From CAVPEW01 sp050247895 (GTDB taxonomy: Bacteria; Actinomycetota; Acidimicrobiia; Acidimicrobiales; VFJN01), in the NCBI GenBank assembly GCA_050247895.1, contig JBFWTJ010000090.1:1-12889 (forward strand): a stretch of DNA of 12,889 nt, read 5' to 3'. A program made the translations under genes and the position numbers. The notes beneath the pieces are model-generated. The model had not been told where the DNA came from and did no database searches. It worked only from the letters and a program-made list of their open reading frames with translations. Numbering within the stretch: the first letter of the stretch is position 1; every line of letters begins with the position of its first letter. Positions 1 through 6,595 of the stretch are shown here, piece after piece.

Positions 1-793
1 TGAGCAGGGGCTCGGTCAGCGGCACGCCCCCCAGCAGCAGGGCCCGGGCCGGCCCGTCGGCGGTGACGGCCAGCTCGTCACGGCCCTGGCCGAGGTAGGC
101 CAGCCGGCCGGGCACGACCGGCGTGCCGTCGACCACGACCTCGCCCTCGGCCACGACCAGGGCGACCTCGAAGGTCGGGTCGAGCGGGACCACCGCGGTG
201 CCCCGCCCGAGGGCCAGGTCCACGCCCACGTGGTCCGAGTCGCGCCGGGCCGACGAGGCGACGCCGTCGACCTCGCCCACCAGCACGGTGGCCTCGCCGT
301 TGCCCAGCGCGAAGCGGGGCAGCTCGGCGTGGTGCTCGAAGGCCGGATCGCCGTGCCGGGTGGCCTCGGGCTGGGCGACCCACAGCTGGATGCCGTGGAC
401 GTCCCCCCGGTAGCCCGAGGTGGACTCCTCGGCGTGGGACACGCCGTTGCCCGCGGTCATCAGGTTGAGGGCGCCGGGCCGGATCGGCTGCTCGGAGCCC
501 AGCGAGTCCCGGTGGAGCAGCTCGCCCGCCAGCAGCCAGGTCACCGTCTGGAGCCCGATGTGGGGGTGCGGGCCGACGTCGGCGCCCTCGCCGGGGGACA
601 CGGCGAGGGGCCCCATGTGGTCGGCGAAGCACCAGGCGCCGACGCTGCGCCGAGCCCGGCGGGGCAGCGCCCGGCGCACGGGGAGCCGCCCGACCCGGGC
701 CGAGTGGCTCTCGATGATCTCGACCTCGGGCGCGGTGGGCACCGCGCCGGTCGGCTCCGTCGGGACGTCGACCTGTTCCACCGGACCGCTCAT
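1..793 (-). CDS. Pirin family protein (3' end cut by window edge)
   Basis: Bicupin of the pirin family. Known members are Fe-dependent quercetinase-like dioxygenases or redox-sensing co-regulators, normally cytoplasmic. Reading from the ATG at 793, 264 codons are visible. The N-terminal cupin carries the family's metal ligands: PHPHIG gives H76 and H78, and GVSHAEE gives H120 and E122, so all four positions are filled and metal binding is expected. The second cupin follows from about residue 160. The visible end reads GGVPLTEPLL, which matches the conserved GG.PL.EP(I/L) signature just before the C-terminal MWWNFV segment, so a few dozen residues are probably missing beyond position 1. The start is supported by a GGGAGG-type ribosome site just upstream (about 798-803). 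It is divergent from the molybdenum hydroxylase gene, with 117 nt between the two starts. The physiological substrate cannot be told from sequence. Confidence 0.93.
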   Translation of the reverse strand, partial: MSGPVEQVDVPTEPTGAVPTAPEVEIIESHSARVGRLPVRRALPRRARRSVGAWCFADHMGPLAVSPGEGADVGPHPHIGLQTVTWLLAGELLHRDSLGSEQPIRPGALNLMTAGNGVSHAEESTSGYRGDVHGIQLWVAQPEATRHGDPAFEHHAELPRFALGNGEATVLVGEVDGVASSARRDSDHVGVDLALGRGTAVVPLDPTFEVALVVAEGEVVVDGTPVVPGRLAYLGQGRDELAVTADGPARALLLGGVPLTEPLL

Positions 794-898
794 CCTTCCT
801 CCCCGCAGCGGCGCCCGACGCGGGGGTTGGGTCGCCTCGCTGCGCACCGGCGCCCAGTCTGGCGGGCGCGGGCCGCGGGTGCGCCCCCGGGGCGGCGT

Positions 899-904
899 TA
901 GCCT
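899..904 (+). promoter_or_regulatory. Putative -10 element (TAGCCT) of a leaderless transcript
   Basis: TAGCCT fits the actinobacterial TAnnnT -10 consensus and lies 6 nt before the GTG at 911. The sequence between them is CCTCCC, which cannot act as a ribosome-binding site on this strand. No Shine-Dalgarno-like sequence lies in the expected place. Known actinobacterial leaderless genes show this arrangement. No convincing -35 was seen. Inference only, since no transcript data are available. Confidence 0.45.
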
Positions 905-910
905 CCTCCC

Positions 911-3196
911 GTGACGCTGTTCGGCACGCCGGTGCGCCGGATCGAGGACCGCAAGCTGCTGACCGAGGGCGGCGAGTACGTGGCCGACCTCGACCTGCCC
1001 GGTGCGGCCAGCGTCGTCTACGTGACCTCCCCGGTGGCCCACGGCCGCATCCTGGGCGTCGACCTGGGGGACGCGGCCGCGCTGCCCGGCGTGCTGGCCG
1101 TGGTCACCGCCGCCGACCTCGACGTGGGGCCCGACGCCCCGGTCGAGGGCAGCTACCCGCCCGAGATGCGTCGACCCCTGCTCGCAGCCGACGTGGTCCG
1201 CTTCGTGGGCGAGCCGGTGGTCGCCATCGTGGCCGAGACGACCACCCAGGGCCTCGACGCGGCCGAGCAGGTCTTCGTCGACGTCGACCCGCTGCCCGCC
1301 GTGGTCCGGGTCACCGACGCCCTGGCCGACGAGGTCCTGCTGTTCCCCGAGGCCGGGACCAACGTGGTGTCCCGGGCCGCGGGCGGCACCGACGAGGTCG
1401 ACCCCGGTCGCTGCGAGGTCGTCGTGGAGGCCACCTTCGACAGCGCCCGGGTCGCCCCTTGCCCGATCGAGGGCCGGGCCGCGGCGGCGCGCTGGGAGCC
1501 CGACGGGCGCCTCACCCACTGGTCGAGCTGCCAGGGGGCCCACCCGGTGCGGGACCGCCTCTGCGAGGTCCACGGGCTGGCCCCCGACCGGGTCCGGGTC
1601 ATCGCCCCCGACGTCGGCGGCAGCTTCGGAGCCAAGGCCCGGCCCTACGTGGAGGAGCTCCTCCTGCCGTGGCTGGCCCGCCGGGTGGGCCGGGCCGTGC
1701 GCTGGGTGCCACCACGCTCCCAGGACATGGTGGGCCTGGGCCACTCCCGGGTGCAGGTCCAGCAGGTGCGCATCGGCGGCCGCCGCGACGGGACCATCCA
1801 GGCGCTGACCGTCGACGTCCTGGCCGACTCCGGCGCCTACCCGATCAGCGCGCCCTACATGGCGGTCTCGACCGGTCGGCTGTCGGCCGGGCCCTACCGG
1901 ATCCCCGCGGTGCGCTGGACGACCACCTCGGCGGTGACCAACACCACGCCGGTGGTCGCCTACCGGGGTGCCGGACGACCCGAGGCCACCGCGCTGCTGG
2001 AGCGGGCCGTCGACCTGTTCGCGGCCGAGGTCGGCCTCGACCCGGTCGAGGTCCGCCGGCGCAACCTCGTCGCGCCCGAGGAGTTCCCGTTCGAGTCCGC
2101 CACCGGCCTGACCTACGACAGCGGCACCTACGAGCAGGCCCTCGACGCCGCGCTCGCCGCCGTCGACTACCCGGCGCTGCGGGCCGAGCAGGCCGCCCGG
2201 CGGGCCGCGGGGGCCCGGCGGCTGCTGGGTGTGGGCGTGGCCACCTTCATCGACCGGACCGCGGGCGTCGGAGGCACCGAGTACGGCGGCGTCGAGCTGC
2301 GTCCCGACGGATCCCTGCTGGCCCGGACCGGGGCCACCCCGTTCGGCCAGGGCCACGCCACGTCGTGGGCGATGCTCGTCGCCTCGCGCACCGGCGTGCC
2401 CATGGAGCGCATCGAGGTCGTCCACGGCGACACCGACCGGGTGCCCCGCGGTGCGGTCACCGGTGGGTCCAAGACCATCCAGCGGGCCGGGTCGGCGCTG
2501 GCCGCGGCCACCGACGAGCTGGTCGGCCGGGCCCGGGCCCGGGTGGCCGACCTGCTCGAGGCCGCGGTCGACGACGTCGTGCTCGACCTGGACCGTGGCG
2601 GCCGGTTCCACGTGGCCGGGACCCCGGCCCGGTCCCTGACCTGGGCCGATGTGGCCGCGGCCGAGCCCGCCGGCGGCGAGGACCCCGGCCGGGCCCTGGC
2701 CTGCGAGGCCGACCTGGGCAGCGGCTCGACCTACCCGTCGGGCGCGTACGTGGCGGTGGTCGAGGTCGACGTGGAGACCGGGCACGTCGAGCTGGTCCGC
2801 CTGGTGACCGTGGACGACGCCGGGCGGATCCTCAACCCGATGCTGGCCGAGGGCCAGGTCCACGGCGGGGCGGCCCAGGGCGTGGCCCAGGCCCTGCTCG
2901 AGCGCTTCGTCTACGACGAGGCGGGCAACCCGCTGACGGCCAACTTCGCCGACTACCCGGTGATCTCGGCCGCCGAGCTCCCCTCGTTCGAGTCGGCGCT
3001 GCTCGAGACCCCCTCGCCCAACAACCTGCTGGGAGCCAAGGGCATCGCCGAGTCCGGCACCATCGGCGCCCCGCCCGCGGTGCAGAACGCGGTGGTGGAC
3101 GCCCTGGCCCACCTCGGCGTCCGCCACATCGACATGCCCTGCACGCCCGAGCGGGTCTGGCGGGCCCTGGGCGGCCCGGGCGACGCCGCGGCGTAG
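911..3196 (+). CDS. Xanthine dehydrogenase/CO dehydrogenase-family molybdopterin-binding large subunit (form II CoxL-like)
   Basis: 761-residue catalytic subunit of the molybdenum hydroxylase family, about the usual length for the large subunit. These enzymes hydroxylate aldehydes, N-heterocycles or CO using a Mo-pterin cofactor. The N-terminal a/b hammerhead domain spans about residues 15-135 and the Mo-cofactor domains follow. Motifs seen are GGSFGAK (236-242), AYRGAGR (350-356), GQGHAT (480-484 region) and GAKGIAESG (708-716), where E714 is the expected catalytic glutamate. The active-site loop AYRGAGR is the form II type. The AYRCSFR loop with the Cu-binding Cys of true aerobic CO dehydrogenase is absent, so CO oxidation is not supported. 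The 2Fe-2S and FAD subunit genes that normally flank it are missing here: upstream is divergent pirin and downstream is a deacetylase-like gene. The GTG start gives the typical TLFGTPVRRIED N-terminus and has no Shine-Dalgarno, consistent with a leaderless start. Substrate unknown; an aldehyde or aromatic heterocycle is most likely. Confidence 0.93.
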   Translation: MTLFGTPVRRIEDRKLLTEGGEYVADLDLPGAASVVYVTSPVAHGRILGVDLGDAAALPGVLAVVTAADLDVGPDAPVEGSYPPEMRRPLLAADVVRFVGEPVVAIVAETTTQGLDAAEQVFVDVDPLPAVVRVTDALADEVLLFPEAGTNVVSRAAGGTDEVDPGRCEVVVEATFDSARVAPCPIEGRAAAARWEPDGRLTHWSSCQGAHPVRDRLCEVHGLAPDRVRVIAPDVGGSFGAKARPYVEELLLPWLARRVGRAVRWVPPRSQDMVGLGHSRVQVQQVRIGGRRDGTIQALTVDVLADSGAYPISAPYMAVSTGRLSAGPYRIPAVRWTTTSAVTNTTPVVAYRGAGRPEATALLERAVDLFAAEVGLDPVEVRRRNLVAPEEFPFESATGLTYDSGTYEQALDAALAAVDYPALRAEQAARRAAGARRLLGVGVATFIDRTAGVGGTEYGGVELRPDGSLLARTGATPFGQGHATSWAMLVASRTGVPMERIEVVHGDTDRVPRGAVTGGSKTIQRAGSALAAATDELVGRARARVADLLEAAVDDVVLDLDRGGRFHVAGTPARSLTWADVAAAEPAGGEDPGRALACEADLGSGSTYPSGAYVAVVEVDVETGHVELVRLVTVDDAGRILNPMLAEGQVHGGAAQGVAQALLERFVYDEAGNPLTANFADYPVISAAELPSFESALLETPSPNNLLGAKGIAESGTIGAPPAVQNAVVDALAHLGVRHIDMPCTPERVWRALGGPGDAAA

Positions 3197-3198
3197 GG

Positions 3199-4236
3199 AT
3201 GGCGCCCGCCGCCGAGCGCGTCCTGTTCGGGACCCTGGTCGACGTCGACCTGCACGACACCGGCCGGTGGCACCCCGAGCGCCCGGAGCGGCTCGACGCC
3301 GTCGCCCGGGGCCTGGCCGACGCCGGGCTGGCCGAGCTGCTCGTGCCCTTGGAGGGCCGCGCCGCCACCGACGACGAGATGGCCCGGGTGCACGACCGGC
3401 GGCTGCTGCGCTCGGTCGAGGCCCTGGCCACCTCGGGCGGTGGCGACCTCGACCCCGACACGCCGGTCTCGCTGGGCTCGTGGGACACGGCCCGGCTGGC
3501 CGCGGGGATGGGCCTGGCCGCGCTCGAGGCGCTCCGGGCCGGCGAGGCGGGCTCGGCCTTCGTGGCCGTGCGGCCGCCCGGCCACCACGCGACCCGGGAC
3601 CGGGCCATGGGCTTCTGCCTGGTCAACAACGTGGCGGTGGCCGCCGCCATGTTGGCCGACGCCGGCGAGCGGGTTCTGGTCGTGGACTGGGACGTCCACC
3701 ACGGCAACGGGACCCAGGACGCCTTCTGGGACGACGATCGGGTGCTGTACGTGTCCACCCACCAGTGGCCGGCCTACCCCGGCACCGGCCGGGCCGACGA
3801 GGTCGGCGGGCCCGGGGCGCGGGGCCTGGTGGTCAACGTCCCGCTCCCGGCCGGCGCGACCGGCGACGTGGCCCGGGCCGCGCTCGAGGAGGTGGCCGCG
3901 CCGGTGGTCGAGGCGTTCGGGCCGACATGGGTGCTGCTCTCGGCCGGCTACGACGCCCACCGGGCCGACCCCCTGGCCGACCTGGCCTGGAGCGCGGGCG
4001 ACTACGCCGACCTGACCCGGCTGGTCGCGGCCTGGGCGCCGGGACCGGGGCGGCTGCTGGCCTTCCTCGAGGGCGGCTACGACCTGGATGCCCTGGCCCG
4101 GTCGGTGGCGGCGACGGTCGGCACCCTGGCCGGCCACCACGCCCACCCCGAGCCGCCCACGACGGGCGGTCCGGGCCGGGTGGAGGTGGCCGTGGCGCGC
4201 GCCCTGCGGGACCGGGTCCTGCGCCGGGGAGCGTGA
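3199..4236 (+). CDS. Histone deacetylase-like Zn amidohydrolase (AcuC / acetylpolyamine amidohydrolase family)
   Basis: 345-residue arginase/deacetylase-fold enzyme covering nearly the whole family domain. The active-site set is complete. RPPGHHA holds the catalytic His pair H129/H130. DWDVHHGNGT gives D163, D165 and H167, with D165 and H167 as Zn ligands. SAGYDAH gives the third Zn ligand D252. EGGYD gives the transition-state tyrosine Y294. GFCLVNNVA (138-146) is also typical. Family members remove acyl groups from lysine (AcuC acts on acetyl-CoA synthetase in Bacillus) or from acetylated polyamines, and sequence alone does not decide between these. The ATG lies 2 nt after the stop of the molybdenum hydroxylase gene, so the two are almost certainly cotranscribed and translationally coupled. 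In-frame sequence continues far upstream inside the hydroxylase gene, but that is out-of-frame read-through, and this ATG begins the conserved RVLFGTLVDVDLHDTG segment. Cytoplasmic; no signal peptide. Confidence 0.93.
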   Translation: MAPAAERVLFGTLVDVDLHDTGRWHPERPERLDAVARGLADAGLAELLVPLEGRAATDDEMARVHDRRLLRSVEALATSGGGDLDPDTPVSLGSWDTARLAAGMGLAALEALRAGEAGSAFVAVRPPGHHATRDRAMGFCLVNNVAVAAAMLADAGERVLVVDWDVHHGNGTQDAFWDDDRVLYVSTHQWPAYPGTGRADEVGGPGARGLVVNVPLPAGATGDVARAALEEVAAPVVEAFGPTWVLLSAGYDAHRADPLADLAWSAGDYADLTRLVAAWAPGPGRLLAFLEGGYDLDALARSVAATVGTLAGHHAHPEPPTTGGPGRVEVAVARALRDRVLRRGA

Positions 4237-4244
4237 CCCCCGGC
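4223..4244 (+). terminator. GC-rich hairpin spanning the stop codon, possible terminator
   Basis: GCCGGGG (4223-4229) pairs perfectly with CCCCGGC (4238-4244) around an 8-nt loop that contains the TGA stop of the deacetylase-like gene. It is followed by a modestly T-rich stretch (4248-4255), not a proper T run. The position at the end of the two-gene unit supports a termination or mRNA 3'-end role, but in such GC-rich DNA a 7-bp stem may arise by chance. Confidence 0.4.
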
Positions 4245-4253
4245 ACGTCTGTG

Positions 4254-4267
4254 TTAGGCACCCCTAA
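4254..4267. promoter_or_regulatory. Palindromic operator-like box TTAGGCACCCCTAA
   Basis: Inverted repeat TTAGG-n4-CCTAA, AT-rich at its ends in otherwise very GC-rich DNA. It sits where the -35 region would be for the -10 proposed at 4279-4284. A 12/14 match (read on the minus strand as TAAGGCACCCCTCA) lies at 6596-6609 in front of the iron-uptake gene efeO. TTAGG/CCTAA arms are those of DtxR/IdeR-type iron boxes, but the usual box is 19 bp with a 9-nt centre, so the regulator is uncertain. Confidence 0.45.
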
Positions 4268-4278
4268 TGAGATGCGGC

Positions 4279-4284
4279 TAGCCT
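4279..4284 (+). promoter_or_regulatory. Putative -10 element (TAGCCT) before the 4292 ATG
   Basis: The same TAGCCT hexamer as at 899-904, again just before a start codon: TAGCCT, then 7 nt (TCCTGGC), then ATG at 4292. Transcription would begin at or within a base or two of that ATG, giving a leaderless short ORF. A weak -35 (TTAGGC, 4254-4259) lies 19 nt upstream and overlaps the operator-like box. Confidence 0.4.
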
Positions 4285-4291
4285 TCCTGGC

Positions 4292-4342
4292 ATGACACAG
4301 CTCGGGGATCCTCGGGAGGCCGTGCAGGGGTGGGGCCGGTGA
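4292..4342 (+). CDS. Possible 16-codon leader peptide ORF
   Basis: ATG to TGA ORF encoding MTQLGDPREAVQGWGR. It starts 7 nt after the TAGCCT element, so it would be translated from the 5' end of a leaderless mRNA. Its end overlaps the start region of the next gene in another frame: its TGA lies inside GGTGACG, overlapping the GTG at 4339 by 4 nt. That is the usual arrangement for translational coupling. It has no run of one amino acid that would mark it as an attenuator, and no homology is claimed. It could be chance, as a 16-codon ORF is easily random, so confidence is low. Confidence 0.25.
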   Translation: MTQLGDPREAVQGWGR

Positions 4343-4893
4343 CGCCGGTCGGCCTCGTGCCGCTCCGCCTCACCGCCACGCTGGCCCACGGACTGCCGGG
4401 GATCCGCCTCCGGCTGCGCGACGGGCAGGCCACCCTGCTCGAGGTCGTGCCCGGGCCCGGGGGGACCGACGGCGGCCGCAGCGTGACGCCGTGCGCCTTC
4501 CGGGGCGCCGTGGCCCGGGCCCACCACCAGATCCAGGAGGGCGTCCGCCTCCGGTTCCTGGGCCTGCCCGAGGGCGACAGCCCGAGCATCGACGTCGGCG
4601 TGCGCAACGGCGACCGCATCCACCCGTGCGGGGTCTACGAGGTCGCCACGCCCGACGGTCGCATCGAGGCCTTCGCCACGACCCTGTCGCCCCGGGCCTG
4701 CCGGGACGTGCTGGCCGACGTCGCCGGGCCCGAGGAGGTGCGGTTGCACCACGACGTGGGCACCGAGGTGACCCTGGTGCACACCGTCGGCCCGCTCCCC
4801 CGCACTCCCGGCGGCGCCCCGGTCCTCGAGGACGCCGTGCTGGCCTGCGCGGTCGAGGAGGTGTGCCGGGCGCCCCTGGTGCTCGGCCCCTGA
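4330..4893 (+). CDS. Hypothetical protein, about 187 aa, family not recognised
   Basis: I do not recognise this protein. Codon use has almost only G/C in third positions, as in its neighbours, so it is very likely real. It has no signal peptide or membrane segment and looks soluble and cytoplasmic. It has five cysteines (55, 100, 124, 173, 179 from the GTG at 4330), two HH pairs (65-66 and 140-141) and a mostly beta/alpha mixed composition. The N-terminal part (TPVGLVPLRLTATLAHGL) does not look like a targeting sequence. The start is ambiguous: GTG 4330 has GGGAGG at 4314-4319 (10-nt spacing), and GTG 4339 (in frame, 184 aa) has AGGGG at 4326-4330 and overlaps the TGA of the small upstream ORF. 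It stands alone between the deacetylase gene and yceI, with its own putative promoter. The operator-like box upstream, shared with efeO, suggests a link to metal supply (inference). Confidence 0.7.
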   Translation: MGPVTPVGLVPLRLTATLAHGLPGIRLRLRDGQATLLEVVPGPGGTDGGRSVTPCAFRGAVARAHHQIQEGVRLRFLGLPEGDSPSIDVGVRNGDRIHPCGVYEVATPDGRIEAFATTLSPRACRDVLADVAGPEEVRLHHDVGTEVTLVHTVGPLPRTPGGAPVLEDAVLACAVEEVCRAPLVLGP

Positions 4894-4965
4894 ACCGTCG
4901 GCCCCGCCGCCACGTACTCCCCACGGCCCACGGCCGCGTCCGGGGCCTCCGTGCCCGGCCCGGAA

Positions 4966-4987
4966 GGCTGTGCCCCAGGGTACAGCC
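4966..4987 (+). other. Stable hairpin between the hypothetical gene and yceI
   Basis: GGCTGTGCC (4966-4974) pairs with GGTACAGCC (4979-4987), nine pairs including one G-T wobble, around a CCAG tetraloop. It lies about 73 nt after the stop at 4893 and directly before the direct repeats at 4991-5008. No T run follows. It could be a terminator for the upstream gene or a structure in the yceI leader. Confidence 0.4.
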
Positions 4988-4990
4988 GGT

Positions 4991-5008
4991 TCACAGCGGG
5001 CTCACAGG
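4991..5008 (+). promoter_or_regulatory. PhoP-like direct repeat TCACAGC-N4-TCACAGG
   Basis: Two 7-nt units (4991-4997 and 5002-5008) with an 11-bp period differ only in the last base. A weaker third unit at the same period (4980-4986, 5 of 7 matching) precedes them. This matches the TCACAGC-N4-TCACAGC box reported for mycobacterial PhoP, and 11-bp-period repeats are typical of OmpR/PhoB-family regulators. It ends only 23 nt before the yceI ATG, leaving little room for a promoter downstream, so repression or a role in the leader is as possible as activation. Confidence 0.4.
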
Positions 5009-5015
5009 CGACCGA

Positions 5016-5022
5016 GGGAGGA
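5016..5022 (+). promoter_or_regulatory. Ribosome-binding site for yceI (decides start at 5032)
   Basis: GGGAGGA lies 9 nt before the ATG at 5032. It favours this start over an in-frame ATG/GTG-type start at 4951, which would put 27 unlikely residues before the positively charged N-terminus and membrane anchor. Confidence 0.65.
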
Positions 5023-5031
5023 TCCACGGCC

Positions 5032-5784
5032 ATGGGATGGCGATCGATCGTGCGGAACCGGCGGACCTGGCTGATCGGGATCCCCGTCGCGGTGGTGCTC
5101 CTCGTGGGCGTGGGGCCCTTCGTGTACTTCAACCTGATCCAGGACGACCCCCCGCCCCGGCTGGCCTTCGACGACGCGGAGGACGCCGACAGCGACCAGG
5201 GCGCGGGATCCTCGTCGACCACCTCGGCCGCCCCCGCCGGGGGTGGCCAGGCGGCCGGCGGCGACGTCGAGGGACGGTGGGTGATCGGGGCGGGGAGCCT
5301 GGCCGGGTACCGGATCGACGAGCAGCTCTTCGCCGCGGCCACGACCGCGGTCGGGCGCACCGAGGACGTCACCGGCGAGCTGACCATCGAGGGCACGACG
5401 GTCGCCACGGCGACCTTCACCGTCGACATGACCACGGTGGAGAGCGACGAGTCGCGGCGCGACGGGCAGTTCCACGGGCGGATCATGGACACCGCCACCT
5501 ACCCGACGGCCGAGTTCTCCCTCACCGAGCCCATCGAGCTGGGCGACCTGCCCGCCGACGGCGAGGAGGTCACGGTGCAGGCAACGGGCGAGCTGACCGT
5601 CCGGGGCGTCACCCGCGAGGTCAGCTTCGACCTGCTGGCCCGGCGCAACGGCGCCGACCTGGAGGTCAACGGGTCGATCCCCTTCGAGCTGGACGACTTC
5701 GACATCCCCGACGCCAGCTTCGGCCCGGCCGTGGTGGAGGACCACGGCGAGATCGAGGTCCTCCTGGTCCTCACCGCCGCCTGA
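5032..5784 (+). CDS. YceI family protein with N-terminal membrane anchor
   Basis: 250 residues. A short basic N-terminus (RNRR, 8-11) and one hydrophobic segment (about 13-33, ending GVGPFVYFNLI) should anchor the protein with its bulk outside the membrane. A disordered acidic then Ser/Thr/Gly/Ala linker (about 38-80) leads to a YceI lipocalin-like beta-barrel domain (about 81-250). Family hallmarks are the start WVIGAGSLAGYRIDE, the segment DGQFHGRIMDTATYPTAEF (144-162), GELTVRGVTREVSF (186-199) and the end SFGPAVVEDHGEIEVLL. YceI proteins bind isoprenoid or other amphipathic lipids, and their physiological role is poorly defined. Unlike the secreted E. coli form, this one appears to remain tethered. 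It is probably monocistronic, because a convergent gene follows after 27 nt. A PhoP-like repeat lies upstream. Confidence 0.9.
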   Translation: MGWRSIVRNRRTWLIGIPVAVVLLVGVGPFVYFNLIQDDPPPRLAFDDAEDADSDQGAGSSSTTSAAPAGGGQAAGGDVEGRWVIGAGSLAGYRIDEQLFAAATTAVGRTEDVTGELTIEGTTVATATFTVDMTTVESDESRRDGQFHGRIMDTATYPTAEFSLTEPIELGDLPADGEEVTVQATGELTVRGVTREVSFDLLARRNGADLEVNGSIPFELDDFDIPDASFGPAVVEDHGEIEVLLVLTAA

Positions 5785-5809
5785 GGCCCGGGTCCGGTGC
5801 GGCCGGGCC
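5785..5809. terminator. Inverted repeat between convergent genes, possible bidirectional terminator
   Basis: GGCCCGG (5785-5791) and CCGGGCC (5803-5809) form a 7-bp stem around an 11-nt loop. It exactly fills the 27-nt gap between the stop of yceI and the stop of the opposing gene. No T run is present on either strand, so the function is inferred mainly from position. Confidence 0.4.
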
Positions 5810-5811
5810 CC

Positions 5812-6495
5812 TCACCCCTCGGCGGGCCGGACGGCGCGGACGGGGTGGCGGGCCAGCACCCCGAGCAGCTCGCCGTAGGCGGCGTGGGGCACCGCCAGGC
5901 GCAGCCGCTGCACCGGGTGGTGCAGCTCGGCCTGTTGGCCCCGGAACGACACCGAGGTGGTCCAGGTCTCCTCGACCGCTTCGACGACCTCGGCCACCCC
6001 GGCGAGCTGGGCCCGGGTCACCGCGGCCAGGGCCGCGTCGACCACGACGTCGACCAGGCGGGGACCCGGGGGCTGGTCCGCCTCGCGCCGGGACCGGCCG
6101 GCCGCGGCCGGCACGGTGGCGGGCGTCCCGGGACCGATCGGCGGGCTCGGCGCCGCGGCGGTCGGGGCGTCGTGGAGGCCGTGGCGGGCCAGGACGGCCG
6201 CCGTGCGGGCCGCGATCGCCCCCACGTCGACCCCCGGGCCGAGCGTGCCGTGGATGCGGGCCGGGAAGGGGCGCACCGAGTGGCGGGTCCCGCGCGTCGG
6301 ATCGGGCCGGGACCAGTCGATGGCCGACGACGGCGGGGGTTCGGGCCGGACGTCCTCCCATCCCAGCGCCCGCAGGTCGGCCAGCAGCGGTTCGGGCGGC
6401 GCCGAGCCGTCGTAGTCGACCTCCAGCACCGGTGGTCGTGCCGCGCCGCCCCGCACCCGCGCCCTGACCGGGATCGCCTCGTCCGGCCCTGCCAT
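5812..6495 (-). CDS. Hypothetical protein, 227 aa, family not recognised
   Basis: I do not recognise this protein. Third codon positions are almost all G/C in this frame, supporting a real gene. The N-terminal third contains WEDVRPEPP and SSAIDWSRPDPTRGTRHSVRPFPARIHGT. The middle is a Pro/Ala-rich stretch (about 110-140) that looks like a flexible linker. The C-terminal third is a more regular helix/strand region (ETWTTSVSFRGQQ, then LHHPVQRLRLAVPHAAYGELLGVLARHPV). It has no signal peptide or membrane segment. The ATG at 6495 has no clear Shine-Dalgarno, but a GATCAT hexamer lies 6 nt upstream on the minus strand, which could be the -10 of a leaderless mRNA. In-frame sequence extends further upstream (to 6588), but its Arg/Gly-rich translation looks non-coding. 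It is divergent from efeO across a 197-nt spacer and convergent with yceI. Confidence 0.65.
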   Translation of the reverse strand: MAGPDEAIPVRARVRGGAARPPVLEVDYDGSAPPEPLLADLRALGWEDVRPEPPPSSAIDWSRPDPTRGTRHSVRPFPARIHGTLGPGVDVGAIAARTAAVLARHGLHDAPTAAAPSPPIGPGTPATVPAAAGRSRREADQPPGPRLVDVVVDAALAAVTRAQLAGVAEVVEAVEETWTTSVSFRGQQAELHHPVQRLRLAVPHAAYGELLGVLARHPVRAVRPAEG

Positions 6496-6595
6496 CGCGG
6501 CATGATCGCCGATCGGCCCGCCCCCGTGGCCTCCGGGGCGCGTACGGCTTCGTGAACATCTGCTGACCGGGTCGCGGCCCCCGGCCACCCATTTG

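Noticed and set aside
794..910. GC-rich inverted repeats (such as GCCCCCGGGGC) in the pirin-hydroxylase gap
   Set aside because: The loops are too short or the symmetry too simple to separate from chance in DNA of this composition.
911..3196. True aerobic CO dehydrogenase (form I CoxL)
   Set aside because: The Cu-binding active-site loop AYRCSFR is absent; the loop reads AYRGAGR, and coxS/coxM are not adjacent.
1459..4236. A 925-codon open frame on the plus strand
   Set aside because: Its first part is an out-of-frame, Pro/Arg/Gly-rich reading of the hydroxylase gene. Only the section from ATG 3199 has conserved deacetylase motifs, so the long frame is not a fusion protein.
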